A stretch of 64,000 nt of DNA, from NCBI GenBank assembly GCA_031255855.1, contig JAIRRS010000017.1, forward strand, positions 44,857 through 108,856, given 5' to 3'. A program made the position numbers and the translations under genes. Within the stretch, counting starts at the first letter, position 1, and every line of letters starts with the position of its first letter. Origin of the DNA: Tannerellaceae bacterium. GTDB lineage: Bacteria; Bacteroidota; Bacteroidia; Bacteroidales; Tannerellaceae. Shown here piece after piece: positions 1 to 9,548 of this stretch. Below the pieces are notes generated by a model, which saw nothing but the letters and a program-made list of their open reading frames with translations, was not told where the DNA came from and did not search any database.

Positions 1-2
1 TG

Positions 3-1874
3 ACCGCTATCCTTACGGAGACAAAAGCCCACTCAAAGGAAGAGTTGCAGGATAATATCCGCTTGATAGAGCAGGTGTTGGAGAGGTATGAGACTTTCGG
101 GCCGGTTGTGTTTACAGATATAGCGAGTGAGTATGGCGTGTATTGGGGGATACGTTCGGGTGTTTTCCCGGCTGTTGGCGGGAGCCGTAAGCCTGGGACG
201 ACTTCGTTGATAGAAGATGTTGCTTTCCATATAAATGATTTGCCGGAGGCTGTTGCCGAATTGCAGCAATTGCTTGCAGCTTACCAGTATGACGATGCCT
301 GTATTTACGGACATGCTTTGGAGGGAAATTTCCATTTTATACTGAACCAGTCGTTTGGTACGGACGAGGAGGTTGCGCGTTATGAGGCATTGATGAATGA
401 TGTGGCCAAGCTGGTTGTTGATAAATATGACGGTTCGTTGAAAGCGGAGCATGGCACGGGGCGTAATATGGCACCGTTTGTGATGTATGAATGGGGTAGG
501 GAAGCTTATGAGGTGATGAAGTCTGTGAAAGCGTTGTTTGATCCCCAGGGTTTGTTGAACCCAGGGGTGATTTTTAATGATGACCCGCAATGCCATATTC
601 AGCATTTCAAGCCGCTCCCATTGACGAATCCCCTTATTGATAAATGTATAGAATGCGGGTTTTGCGAAGTGAATTGTCTCACGTGTGGTTTGACATTATC
701 GTCGCGGCAACGAATTGTGATACAGCGGGAGATAAGCCGTTTGCAACAGACGGGGGAGGATCCGGATTATTTGCAGGCGCTGCAAAAGCAATATTCGTAT
801 GCGGGGGAACAGACTTGCGCTGGAGACGGGCTTTGTTCGATGTCGTGCCCGATGCATATCAATACGGGAGATTTGACGCATGATATCCGGGGGAGACAGT
901 GGGCGCATGATGGCTTTGGCTACAGAGTGGGCGCTTTTGTGGCTAATCACTTTGCCGGGGTTAAGTGGGGTCTTCGCGTGTTATTGCGATTGGCCGACAC
1001 GGCTCATGTGGTTTTGAACACAAAGGCCATGAACGCGATTGCCGGGCTGGCACATAGAATACCGGGTGTGCCCTTGTGGACTCCCGCCATGCCCCGCATG
1101 CTGAAACAGCCTGCGGAGAAGGATATTGTAACAGAACCGGATTCGGTAGTAACGGATAAGCGATGTGTTGTTTACTTTCCCAGTTGCATCAATCAAACCA
1201 TGGGGCCGGCACGTAAATCGCCCGATGAGATGGCATTGGTAAATAAAATGATCTCCCTTTTGCATAAAGCCGGCTATGAAGTGATATTTCCTGATGGCAT
1301 GGAATCCCTGTGTTGTGGGACTATCTGGGAAAGTAAGGGGATGGAAGATATTGCCGCCCGCAAAGCAAAAGAATTGGAAGCGGCCTTGTGGAAGGCCAGT
1401 AAAGAGGGGGCATATCCTGTGCTTTGCGACCAAAGTCCCTGCCTGTACCGGATGCGGCATACGATTAGGAAGCTGTATTTGTATGAGCCGGTAGAGTTTA
1501 TCGTCCGGTTTCTGACAGACAGGCTGGTCTTTGAACCGTTGGACGAACCTGTTGCGCTGCATATTACTTGTTCGATGCGTAAAATGGGATTGGATAAGGA
1601 AATTGTTTCATTAGCCAAGCGCTGTTCTCACCAAGTGATTGTTCCTGATGAAGTGGGCTGTTGCGGCTTTGCCGGAGACAAGGGGTTTACGCATCCCGAA
1701 GTAAACGAGTATGCTTTGCGTAAACTCCGTCCCCAGATTGAAAAGAATCATTTAAAAGCAGGCTATTCAAACAGCCGCACCTGTGAAATCGGTTTGAGCA
1801 CCCACTCTGGAATTCCTTATACTTCTATTGTATATTTGGTAGACAAATGTTCGAAGGGGCTTACTCTACCGTGA
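3..1874 (+). CDS. FAD-linked oxidase / 4Fe-4S D-lactate dehydrogenase-like protein (5' truncated by window)
   Basis: The reading frame is open from base 3, so the gene begins before the window; a TTG at 45 is not a credible start. What remains is the end of the FAD-linked oxidase C-terminal domain (YGHALEGNFHF, KAEHGTGRNMAPF), then two 4Fe-4S motifs (CIECGFCEVNC and CAGDGLCSMSCP), then two CCG-type cysteine-rich domains (CVVYFPSC..CCGTIWES and CSMRK..GCCGFAGDKG). This order is that of the large respiratory D-lactate/2-hydroxyacid dehydrogenases (YdiJ/DLD type, about 950 residues), which oxidise a 2-hydroxyacid on FAD and pass electrons through Fe-S centres to the quinone pool at the membrane. 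Substrate is inferred from the family only. The 3' end overlaps the convergent alpha-2-macroglobulin gene by 14 bp. Confidence 0.85.
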   Translation, partial: TAILTETKAHSKEELQDNIRLIEQVLERYETFGPVVFTDIASEYGVYWGIRSGVFPAVGGSRKPGTTSLIEDVAFHINDLPEAVAELQQLLAAYQYDDACIYGHALEGNFHFILNQSFGTDEEVARYEALMNDVAKLVVDKYDGSLKAEHGTGRNMAPFVMYEWGREAYEVMKSVKALFDPQGLLNPGVIFNDDPQCHIQHFKPLPLTNPLIDKCIECGFCEVNCLTCGLTLSSRQRIVIQREISRLQQTGEDPDYLQALQKQYSYAGEQTCAGDGLCSMSCPMHINTGDLTHDIRGRQWAHDGFGYRVGAFVANHFAGVKWGLRVLLRLADTAHVVLNTKAMNAIAGLAHRIPGVPLWTPAMPRMLKQPAEKDIVTEPDSVVTDKRCVVYFPSCINQTMGPARKSPDEMALVNKMISLLHKAGYEVIFPDGMESLCCGTIWESKGMEDIAARKAKELEAALWKASKEGAYPVLCDQSPCLYRMRHTIRKLYLYEPVEFIVRFLTDRLVFEPLDEPVALHITCSMRKMGLDKEIVSLAKRCSHQVIVPDEVGCCGFAGDKGFTHPEVNEYALRKLRPQIEKNHLKAGYSNSRTCEIGLSTHSGIPYTSIVYLVDKCSKGLTLP

Positions 1875-4800
1875 TTTTCTTTCCTTCGGTGTTTGCTTGT
1901 ATCAAGTTGTCGTACATGGCTTCGCAGTAAACGGGCGGCAGGTAGAAGTTGCCTGAATATACGGTGGTAAGATTGATCCGTATGGTTACTTGCCGACCTG
2001 CGTTTAGCTTGTCGATGTATGTGTAAACTCTGTCGTCGCGGATATCCTGGTAGTTGATTTCGCTGTTTGTTGCCGGTAGGGTTCTTTCGTGCAGGAATCG
2101 CGTATGTACGATTTCCCATCCGGCGGGGAATAGCTGGGTTAATACCAGATTTTGCATCGGATAACTTGTTGGGTTTTTTACGGTTACTAGAGCGGTAAAG
2201 TTTGTTCCCCCCGGCAGGTTGTTTACGTTTATCGCTTTTCCTTCTCCGTCGTGGTAGTTTACACTTAAAGATACCCCATTGGCATAAGCGTCTTCTTCCC
2301 CTTGCCGGGGAGTACCTTCTGTGATAACACGTGCAAACAGGGTGGATTTCCCGTTATTTTTAAGTTCAAGAGCCGTGTTTGGGGCATCTGATTCGAATAA
2401 GGTTTCCGACCAAATGTTGTTTGTTGTCGATATATCCGACGATTTGCCACCGTACGCATAACTGAAGTCCATTGTACCTGTCACCGCATAGCGCGCCATG
2501 TAGCAGGAAAGGGCGATCAGGGCATAGGCCGTTTCTTGCGTGCTTAACCATTGGTCTGTAGAGAGTACGTCTGATATTTGGCGGCATAGGGCGGCGGCTT
2601 CCTGTCCTTTTTTCAATAGACATAATGTTTGCAAGCGAATGGCTTTGTCGCGGAAACTACTGCCATATGTGTAGTCGTAATAGTTGTATGTATTCTCTTG
2701 CCGGGTAGTTTCGGCAGTAATTTCATTGGCTACGTCTTCCCTTCCTACAAGCGCGTAAGCCGCCGCGAGCATCCATTTGCCTGTGTTGTTCAGCGATTTA
2801 TTTTCCTTCAGGCGGTTCATGGCTCCCAATTCGGGTTGTTGGCTCAGAGCTAATACGTATAGGCGATATGCCTGAATCATTTCTTCCGACTGGGAATAGT
2901 CGTTGCCTGGAACTGGCTTCCAGCCGCGGGCGGCTCGTTGCAAATAATTGACGGCGTCGCGTTTCAGCCCGTCGGGAACAAGATATCCTTTATTTCCGGC
3001 TTCTATCATAAAGTGTGTCGCGTATACCGTAGCCCATCCGGCACTACTTGAACTTCCCGGCCAATATGCGAACGAACCCTCGGGCAACTGGTATGACCTG
3101 TAGCGGCGGATGACTTCTTTTATCCCGGCTTCGACAGACTCTTCCTGTCTTTTTGTCATTGAAGCAAACTCTTTCAGATACAATTGAGGGAAGGCTTTAG
3201 AGGTGATCTGCTCCAGACAGCCGTGGGGATATCCCAACAGATAGTTTAACCTTGCGGACAGATTGACGGGAGGTATGTCGGACACCTCAAGCGCCAGACT
3301 GTTCATACCGTCGGTTCCGGGCAGGGAAACCGTCTCTTTCCATGACTCTCCTTCATTTAGGGTAACGGCTTGTACTTTGGTTTGCGGACGACGTACGGAG
3401 CGTATCTCTATATCGGTTTCATATACGGATTTATCCCCTTTGCCAGTGGCGACAATTTTCACGTGGCCGGCTCCCGCCCGGTCTTTGACCCGGATACGGA
3501 ACAGGGTTTGTTTGTCTTCTTTTTGTGTGAAATTCAATTCGTGCGTATCACTTCCCACAACTTCCATATTGCCGGAACAGGAGATCGTTACTTTGACATT
3601 CCCGACATGGTCTTCCGTTGCAAACACCGTTGCCGGCACGGCCATTTCTTCCCCGATACCAATCACGCGGGGAAGAGTTCCCAGCAGCATGACAGGCTTG
3701 CGGACGGCAACGCTCTTGTCGCTTTGCCCGTATGCGACGCCATCTCCGGCAACCACCATCACACGGACACGTCCGTTGTAGTTGGGCATCAGAGAGGTAT
3801 GACGTTTCTTTTCTCCTTTCTTTAATAAGAACGGGCCTTCGAAACGCACTACCGGTTTGAACCTGTTTACGATAGCTTTTGGCGCTTTGTTTAAGGCGTC
3901 GTCGCCTCCAATACTGAATAGCTGTTCGATGCGTCCTCCATAAGCACCTAACACATAGTTGTACAAGTCCCATGTTGAGACACCTAATGCTTCCCTCGCA
4001 TTGAAAGCTTTCCATGGGTCGGGCGTTTGGAAACGAGTAAGGTCGAGCAAGCCTTCGTCGACAATAGCCAATGTGTAAGCCATCGGGCGGCCTTTTTCTT
4101 CAGATACGGTAATGGTATACTTTTCTTCCGGTTTAAATTCGGACGCAGTATTGATTACCGGATGCAAATAACTATCAGGCGAATGCACCGTAAATGGCAC
4201 GACTCCGTATAAGCGGATCGGAAGGTCGTTTGCCGTATTGCCATAGGGTTGCAACAGTGTGATGTATATATACGCGTTCGGTTGCATTTCAGGCGTAATA
4301 TCTAGTTGGATTGTTGTTTCCCCGGCTTTACAAAGATGCTCGGAAACAGACAGTACTTTCGATCCGTTTTCGATGCTGACTACCGCGCGGCTACCTTCGG
4401 GAGACGGGAATGTGACCGACATTTTTTCACCCGGCACGTAATTTTCCTTATCCGTCTTGAAGTTCAGCATTGTAGGAGTTGAATGGGCTTCGCGGTCGCG
4501 TAAGCTTCCGTAACCCGGCCAGTCAAAGTAACTTAGTATACCTGTGGAATGGCTTCCGTTTGTATCTTTTACACGAATCAAATAAGCGCCCCATTCCTCA
4601 TAGGCGATGTTGAGTGTAAAGTTGCCTTTTCCGTTTGCGCCTGTTTTGATATCGAACTCTTTTACCGGAGAATAGTACGAATCGGATACATAATTGGCTA
4701 ATTGTTCATTTGTGGAGTTCCACCACCAATGCCAACTGGTTTTATAGATTTGAATTTTTAAATCAGTGGACGACGGTTTCCCTTCATTGTCAACCGAAAC

Positions 4801-7389
4801 TACTTCGAATGTATGGTCTTTATCCGTTACCAACTGTGTTTTGTCTGTTTGCGGCGATTTTATTCCTATGTAACGGCTATAGGGTGAATATAGCATGTTT
4901 GAACCATCTATACTGAAATCGCCAGATTCTTCATACACACGGGTGGTGAGATTAGCCAATAACATTCCGGGAGCCGAGTTGCCAACGTTGAACCGCGCAT
5001 CAATAACCGCGTCGCCTTCGCTATCTGTGCGTCCTTCTATGAGTTTGCTTTCTTCGCCGCTGAATGATTTGGCCGGGTCGTCGAACTGGTAATTTGCATA
5101 TTCTTTGAAATTAGTTTTTGTCGCAACAAAAGTACCTTGAATGTCGTACTTCAGATTCCTGGCAACAGCCCCTTGCAACCATTCGGTGTGCAACGGAATC
5201 TTTACCGACTCGCTGCGTAAAGCTGGTTTTTCAGGTAATTTGAGGTTTATTTTCAAACGGTTGGGTTTGATGGTTTCGACGCGGATGCTTTTTGAAAATG
5301 TTGCTCCCCCTACCTGCACGTTTACATTCCATACCCCGGTCGGAGCGTCAGGATCTGTCGGCATGGCGAAGCTGTATAGTCCAAGTACACGGCTCGTTTG
5401 TGTCTTTTTAAGGTATGATTGTCCTAAAGGATTGAGCAGCTCCATCGTAACCGGATGGTTTTTGGGTAACGTGTTATTTTTGTCGTTCAACATGAAACTC
5501 AGAAACAACGTATCTCCCGGCCGCCAAACGCCCCGGTCGCCATAGATGAATCCTTTAATACCCTTTTGGATCGCTTCACCCGAAACATCAAAAGAACTAA
5601 GCGACAGGGAAAAACCGGCATCTACGCGCATATACGCATATTGCTTTTCCGAGGTAGCAATCATATAGTATGGCCTGCCGCTTGGCAATTGGATTTTCAC
5701 TTGTCCTTTCTCATCGGTTATACCCGAACCGATGATTTGGTGTTGGAAATTGTACAAAGCAATATTAACCGCTCTTTCCGGATAAGTAGTCACCAGGTTG
5801 TGAACCATAACTGTCATTTCATTGTCGGTTCCCATCATAGCCATCAATCCCAAGTTGGAGGCAAGGATATTCTTGCTTTTTACTTTACTAAAGTAATAAC
5901 TGTCCGAACAAGGGTTTTCCCGTTCGGAATAGTTGTAATTGTAATAATCTACTTCTCCATTGTAATAGTAGTAGTCGCCCGTGTCAAACTTATTCAATTC
6001 TTCTTTGAATTTGAGTTCGTCTTCAGCAAGTATTTGTTCTTTCGTTTTTTTATTGGCGCCGTCGCAAGGGTAAGCGGATAAATCCCGGTTGAAAGAGAAT
6101 TCAATCCTGTATATCGCGCCCGGTTCGGGCGTAATCAAATCATTCAGGTTGAGAGCGTATGTCCTCCATTCGTTCAGGTTGTTTCCTTCTTCGTCTATAA
6201 AAATGGTCTTGCGGGTAATTAAGCGTCCTACCCGCGTCAATTCACTGAAACCATTCAGTGAATTATATTGGAGGAATTGTCCTACATTCTTTTCCTGTAT
6301 CTTGATAATACGCACGATTACCCCCCGCAGGTATACAGCCTGAAAAGGCACATTCAACTCTTTGGATTGAGGTATGATTGTACCTTCCCCGGTAAAGCGT
6401 ACATCCGGTAAAGCGTCGATTATTTCGATTTTCTCCTCCTTGTCGTCGGCCAACATACGTCCGCTTTTGCTGCGTATCGAACCACTCAGGAAGACCGTTT
6501 GCATGCCCGACCGTTTGTTATCGGGATAGAGCCTTATTTTATTGCCTTCAACAGTTACAGTTTCATTATGATTTCCTTTGATATAAGCCAAACCGGCCAA
6601 TCCCGACGATTCGTCCAACGGATGAGTAAAAGTTATCTCGATAAACCGTTCCGGCTCTTTTACATAACGTGTTTCGTATACAGAGAAATCATTCAGGGCG
6701 GGGATACGGGTGTTAACAATCCCTTGTTCTTTAACACCCAGCTTGTTAGATGCTACAAACAAGCGTAATTCGCGGCTACCGTCCGAACCGGCCATCATGT
6801 TTGTGACGGTAAGCATATGATTTTTTTCATCAGCATTATGCACCCATACTGTTTCCGCTTTTTCTGAAAGCTTAATGAGCGATTCGACTGTTTCAGCCGA
6901 TTCCCGGTCGGGTGTGAAAATAGAATAAACGACATTATATCCCGTTTCATTCTCCGTGTTTATATCAATTGATTCGAAATTTGCACGGATATGCAAGGGA
7001 AGTGTTGAAAATTTAAAGGTGAAAAATTTATCATCCTCCTGAACATCAAACCACTCCGACAGGTTGGCCGTTACTTTATATTCGGTATCCCTGTTTAGTG
7101 GTTCGTCAGGTTTAAAAGAAATAGTGGAAGCATTTTCGAAAGAAAACGTACCTTTCACATTTGGTTTGATTTTGATAAGCCTGGAAAGTTCCGGCTCAGC
7201 CATTTTTTCAGATGGAACATCCTGGTTGAATAGTAGGTAGACATTCGAATAACGAGATACTTTTCCTGATGTGAAAGCTTCGACATACGGACTCATAGAT
7301 TCCCCCTCGGGATCGACACTTTTTGATTTACATCCTGTAATCATTAATAAAAGTAAAAAATAGATGACCAGGCGATAAGGATTTAACAT
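1861..7389 (-). CDS. Alpha-2-macroglobulin family lipoprotein
   Basis: About 1842 residues. The start is set at 7389 because it gives a classic lipoprotein signal (hydrophobic run then MITGC, Cys20) and because a TAnnTTTG promoter element lies just upstream at 7420-7427; a longer ORF to 7452 would contain that promoter. Macroglobulin-like beta domains fill the first two thirds; the thioester motif GCLEQ lies near residue 1390 and is followed by the alpha-helical complement-like domain (EGSFAYWPG). Bacterial alpha-2-macroglobulins are periplasmic, membrane-anchored traps that link covalently to attacking proteases through the thioester. In many bacteria the gene sits next to penicillin-binding protein pbpC; here no pbpC is adjacent. 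The intact thioester suggests a working trap. Function is by family, not shown here. Confidence 0.9.
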   Translation of the reverse strand: MLNPYRLVIYFLLLLMITGCKSKSVDPEGESMSPYVEAFTSGKVSRYSNVYLLFNQDVPSEKMAEPELSRLIKIKPNVKGTFSFENASTISFKPDEPLNRDTEYKVTANLSEWFDVQEDDKFFTFKFSTLPLHIRANFESIDINTENETGYNVVYSIFTPDRESAETVESLIKLSEKAETVWVHNADEKNHMLTVTNMMAGSDGSRELRLFVASNKLGVKEQGIVNTRIPALNDFSVYETRYVKEPERFIEITFTHPLDESSGLAGLAYIKGNHNETVTVEGNKIRLYPDNKRSGMQTVFLSGSIRSKSGRMLADDKEEKIEIIDALPDVRFTGEGTIIPQSKELNVPFQAVYLRGVIVRIIKIQEKNVGQFLQYNSLNGFSELTRVGRLITRKTIFIDEEGNNLNEWRTYALNLNDLITPEPGAIYRIEFSFNRDLSAYPCDGANKKTKEQILAEDELKFKEELNKFDTGDYYYYNGEVDYYNYNYSERENPCSDSYYFSKVKSKNILASNLGLMAMMGTDNEMTVMVHNLVTTYPERAVNIALYNFQHQIIGSGITDEKGQVKIQLPSGRPYYMIATSEKQYAYMRVDAGFSLSLSSFDVSGEAIQKGIKGFIYGDRGVWRPGDTLFLSFMLNDKNNTLPKNHPVTMELLNPLGQSYLKKTQTSRVLGLYSFAMPTDPDAPTGVWNVNVQVGGATFSKSIRVETIKPNRLKINLKLPEKPALRSESVKIPLHTEWLQGAVARNLKYDIQGTFVATKTNFKEYANYQFDDPAKSFSGEESKLIEGRTDSEGDAVIDARFNVGNSAPGMLLANLTTRVYEESGDFSIDGSNMLYSPYSRYIGIKSPQTDKTQLVTDKDHTFEVVSVDNEGKPSSTDLKIQIYKTSWHWWWNSTNEQLANYVSDSYYSPVKEFDIKTGANGKGNFTLNIAYEEWGAYLIRVKDTNGSHSTGILSYFDWPGYGSLRDREAHSTPTMLNFKTDKENYVPGEKMSVTFPSPEGSRAVVSIENGSKVLSVSEHLCKAGETTIQLDITPEMQPNAYIYITLLQPYGNTANDLPIRLYGVVPFTVHSPDSYLHPVINTASEFKPEEKYTITVSEEKGRPMAYTLAIVDEGLLDLTRFQTPDPWKAFNAREALGVSTWDLYNYVLGAYGGRIEQLFSIGGDDALNKAPKAIVNRFKPVVRFEGPFLLKKGEKKRHTSLMPNYNGRVRVMVVAGDGVAYGQSDKSVAVRKPVMLLGTLPRVIGIGEEMAVPATVFATEDHVGNVKVTISCSGNMEVVGSDTHELNFTQKEDKQTLFRIRVKDRAGAGHVKIVATGKGDKSVYETDIEIRSVRRPQTKVQAVTLNEGESWKETVSLPGTDGMNSLALEVSDIPPVNLSARLNYLLGYPHGCLEQITSKAFPQLYLKEFASMTKRQEESVEAGIKEVIRRYRSYQLPEGSFAYWPGSSSSAGWATVYATHFMIEAGNKGYLVPDGLKRDAVNYLQRAARGWKPVPGNDYSQSEEMIQAYRLYVLALSQQPELGAMNRLKENKSLNNTGKWMLAAAYALVGREDVANEITAETTRQENTYNYYDYTYGSSFRDKAIRLQTLCLLKKGQEAAALCRQISDVLSTDQWLSTQETAYALIALSCYMARYAVTGTMDFSYAYGGKSSDISTTNNIWSETLFESDAPNTALELKNNGKSTLFARVITEGTPRQGEEDAYANGVSLSVNYHDGEGKAINVNNLPGGTNFTALVTVKNPTSYPMQNLVLTQLFPAGWEIVHTRFLHERTLPATNSEINYQDIRDDRVYTYIDKLNAGRQVTIRINLTTVYSGNFYLPPVYCEAMYDNLIQANTEGKKITVE

Positions 7390-7419
7390 ATCGTTCGCAT
7401 ATTTAAGGTAATATTTAGA

Positions 7420-7427
7420 CAAATATA
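7420..7427 (-). promoter_or_regulatory. -7 promoter element of the alpha-2-macroglobulin gene
   Basis: Read on the minus strand this is TATATTTG, an exact match to the Bacteroidetes -7 consensus TAnnTTTG, 30 nt upstream of the ATG at 7389. It supports the shorter start. Confidence 0.55.
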
Positions 7428-7515
7428 TGGAAAGCTCCTGGATAAATCGCAATATTAGGAGAAATAGAGATCAGTATTTGGTATTCGAACATGACGTATT
7501 TGACATGCGGGGATT

Positions 7516-7591
7516 CATTGGGATGATCGTCCAAGATCATTGGGATGAATTTAGGAAACCATTGGGATGATTTTGGCAGATCATCCCAATG
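7516..7591. repeat. Dispersed palindromic intergenic repeat, copy A
   Basis: The 360-bp gap 7390-7749 holds three copies of a CATTGGGATGA word and its complement. Bases 7516-7547 (32 nt) recur exactly, in inverted orientation, at 45672-45703. Bases 7560-7571 and 7580-7591 form a perfect 12-bp inverted repeat with an 8-nt loop. The element lies between the divergent alpha-2-macroglobulin gene and the gene at 7750. It may be a REP-like or MITE-like element, or a paired regulatory site. Nothing else is recognisable in this gap apart from flanking promoter sequence. Confidence 0.75.
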
Positions 7592-7749
7592 AAAACATTA
7601 ACCCGTGTTTTCAGCAACAGGCTCCTCTAAATCGGCAGGTTATGAAGTATTAATTTAGTAATTTCAACATTTGATTCGCATTATTTAATACAAAAGACAC
7701 AATAAACCTTTTAACACTTCCGTACCTTGCCGCCGTTTAACTAAAAAAT

Positions 7750-8406
7750 ATGGACAAACGGTTTATCTTGCTACTATTCATTTGTATCCACCATTCAGGC
7801 AGTCTCTACGCACAATGGACAAAAAAAGATTCGCTATGGTTGAAAGATGTTCTTTCCGGCAAACAGCAGATACAGTTGAACCCTGAGACAATGGAAGCAA
7901 TCAAATCGGGTAATTTGATTAACGCGGATAAACCTATGATGCAACCCCTCTCCGCTCCTCCGATTTTACCTATTTCCAAAAATTTTGATTTACAACCGGT
8001 AGATACAATCGATGAAAAAGTTATCGACTATACCCATATGCCTCCAGATGTTTTCATCCTGCGTAAAATAGAATCGACCCTTAATCCAGATACTGTTAAA
8101 ATGTTAAAAGAGGGCGCCTTTGCCATGCCAGACTTAAAGGATAAAAACCGGATACAGATAGGTAATACACCTATCACAGTGGCTGCACAAGCTACCAATA
8201 TATACAATGAGAACGTAAAAGATGGCCAAAAGAGAGGAGGATTTACAGGGAGTGCCATCCTTAGATTTTCAGTAAACGATATTTTGATGGGTATTTTCAG
8301 TAAAACAGAAAGGAATAAGAGACGAAACAGAAAGAAAGCTAAAGCATGGCAATATTACAATGACTATCCCGAACATTTGGAATGGAAATCAAAAGAGAAA
8401 CAATAA
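7750..8406 (+). CDS. Secreted hypothetical protein (possibly DUF4858 family)
   Basis: 218 residues starting with a cleavable signal peptide (hydrophobic core ending SLYAQ). The mature part has a short Pro/Met-rich stretch (residues 55-80), then a predicted alpha/beta part, and a strongly basic segment near the C-terminus (TERNKRRNRKKAK). I recall similar Bacteroides proteins placed in DUF4858, but cannot confirm this from sequence alone. No catalytic motif is visible. A possible imperfect -7 element (TACCTTGC, 7723-7730) precedes it. It is followed by another exported protein gene, separated by about 120 bp with its own promoter, so the two may not be an operon. Function unknown. Confidence 0.7.
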   Translation: MDKRFILLLFICIHHSGSLYAQWTKKDSLWLKDVLSGKQQIQLNPETMEAIKSGNLINADKPMMQPLSAPPILPISKNFDLQPVDTIDEKVIDYTHMPPDVFILRKIESTLNPDTVKMLKEGAFAMPDLKDKNRIQIGNTPITVAAQATNIYNENVKDGQKRGGFTGSAILRFSVNDILMGIFSKTERNKRRNRKKAKAWQYYNDYPEHLEWKSKEKQ

Positions 8407-8487
8407 TTATTTTATCTGGCAATGAAATCATGAAAGTCATAGAATCGAAAACCTATAACGATTATTGGTAAAATCCGGTTTATCATT

Positions 8488-8495
8488 TACCTTTG
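8488..8495 (+). promoter_or_regulatory. -7 promoter element for the DUF3298-like lipoprotein
   Basis: TACCTTTG matches TAnnTTTG exactly and lies 28 nt before the ATG at 8524, in a short intergenic region. Confidence 0.6.
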
Positions 8496-8523
8496 TGCAC
8501 TTAAACAAAATAAAACTGTTTTT

Positions 8524-9375
8524 ATGGAAAATAATATGTTTAATCGCCTATTCGTTCTTCTCTTAATCAGTGTTTTGATGACAGGATGCAGGCATGATAA
8601 GAAAATGTCTGTCACAAATAAGATAGAATTCGACTCTATCAGTGTAAACGAGACTTACCATATGATGGGGAAACCGGATAATCCGAATTGTAACCTCCAA
8701 CTCAAATTTATCTACCCGGTAAAATTTGACAATAAAGAGGTGTTGCGTGCCATCCAAAAACAGTTTGTCTCGGCTCACATGGGTGAAATGTATGAAGAAC
8801 TTTCCCCTGAAGAAGCTGTACAGAAATATACAAACATATACTTGGATGATTATAAAAGTCTGGAAAAAGACTTCAAGGAAGAGACTGAGCGTTCTCACTC
8901 CGATCATGTAACATCATGGTTTTCATACTACGAAATATTTTCGAATGAGATTAAATACAATATGAACGACCTGCTTTGTTATTCGATTTATTTTGAAAAT
9001 TACACAGGAGGAGCCCATGGGGCACATTCACTCGTCAATTATGTATTAAACCTTAAAACCGGTGAAGTTATGACCGAAAAAGATATTTTCGTGGAAGATT
9101 TCCAAGATGCGATAGCACAAATGCTGGTTGACAAGATTGCCGGGCAAAACGAAGTGGAAAATGCAAAAGAATTGGAAAACGTCGGTTTTTTCAGTGCAGA
9201 TGAAATATTTCCTAACAGCAATTTCCTGGTTGACGAAGAAGGTATCACATATTATTTCAATGAATATGAAATAGCCGCTTACGTGGTAGGTATTACCAGC
9301 GTGAAATTACCTTACGGAGAAATAAGGCATTTGCTACGCAAAGATAGCCCGATTAGCAAATTGATTTCAGATTAA
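8524..9375 (+). CDS. Lipoprotein with DUF4163/DUF3298-like (RsiV-type) domains
   Basis: 283 residues. The N-terminus is a lipoprotein signal (LLLISVLMTGC, Cys about residue 22). The C-terminal half carries the typical DUF3298 core: YFENYTGGAHGAHSL.. followed by LNLKTGEVMTEKDIF, preceded by a DUF4163-like beta/alpha region. In Firmicutes the same pair of domains forms the extracytoplasmic part of RsiV, which binds lysozyme; in Bacteroidetes the stand-alone lipoproteins are common and uncharacterised. It is therefore probably an envelope protein facing the periplasm or the outside. No neighbour gives a function. Start chosen at 8524 because of the promoter 28 nt upstream; Met5 is an alternative. 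Confidence 0.8.
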   Translation: MENNMFNRLFVLLLISVLMTGCRHDKKMSVTNKIEFDSISVNETYHMMGKPDNPNCNLQLKFIYPVKFDNKEVLRAIQKQFVSAHMGEMYEELSPEEAVQKYTNIYLDDYKSLEKDFKEETERSHSDHVTSWFSYYEIFSNEIKYNMNDLLCYSIYFENYTGGAHGAHSLVNYVLNLKTGEVMTEKDIFVEDFQDAIAQMLVDKIAGQNEVENAKELENVGFFSADEIFPNSNFLVDEEGITYYFNEYEIAAYVVGITSVKLPYGEIRHLLRKDSPISKLISD

Positions 9376-9391
9376 TTCGTAGTTGGCTAGC

Positions 9392-9548
9392 GACAATGGA
9401 CAGTTGACAATCAGAAACAAACAGTGAAACAGTATGACAATAAATAAAAAAGAAACCATTGTACCGGAAAATTCGCCATTGTCTGAAGATAAAACAGAGG
9501 GAATGACAGATAAAGAATTGTCAATTGTCAATTGTCAACTGTCAATTC
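9392..9548. repeat. Inverted heptanucleotide repeat arrays flanking the rsmG start
   Basis: Bases 9392-9412 are three heptamers of GACAATT type (GACAATG, GACAGTT, GACAATC). Bases 9516-9548 are the complementary type: AATTGTC three times, AACTGTC once and a partial unit. ACAGTTGACAAT at 9400-9411 is exactly complementary to 9531-9542. The second array is inside the rsmG reading frame and encodes LSIVNCQLSI. A related inverted pair occurs at 51105-51136. Confidence 0.8.

Noticed and set aside
33..605. 190-codon ORF on the minus strand
   Set aside because: It lies antisense within the FAD-oxidase coding region, has no family pattern, and is explained by the codon bias of the real gene. Similar antisense ORFs across the window were rejected for the same reason.
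9516..9548. Heptamer array as a CRISPR or phage integration site
   Set aside because: Units are only 7 bp without spacers, and no cas or integrase gene is near.
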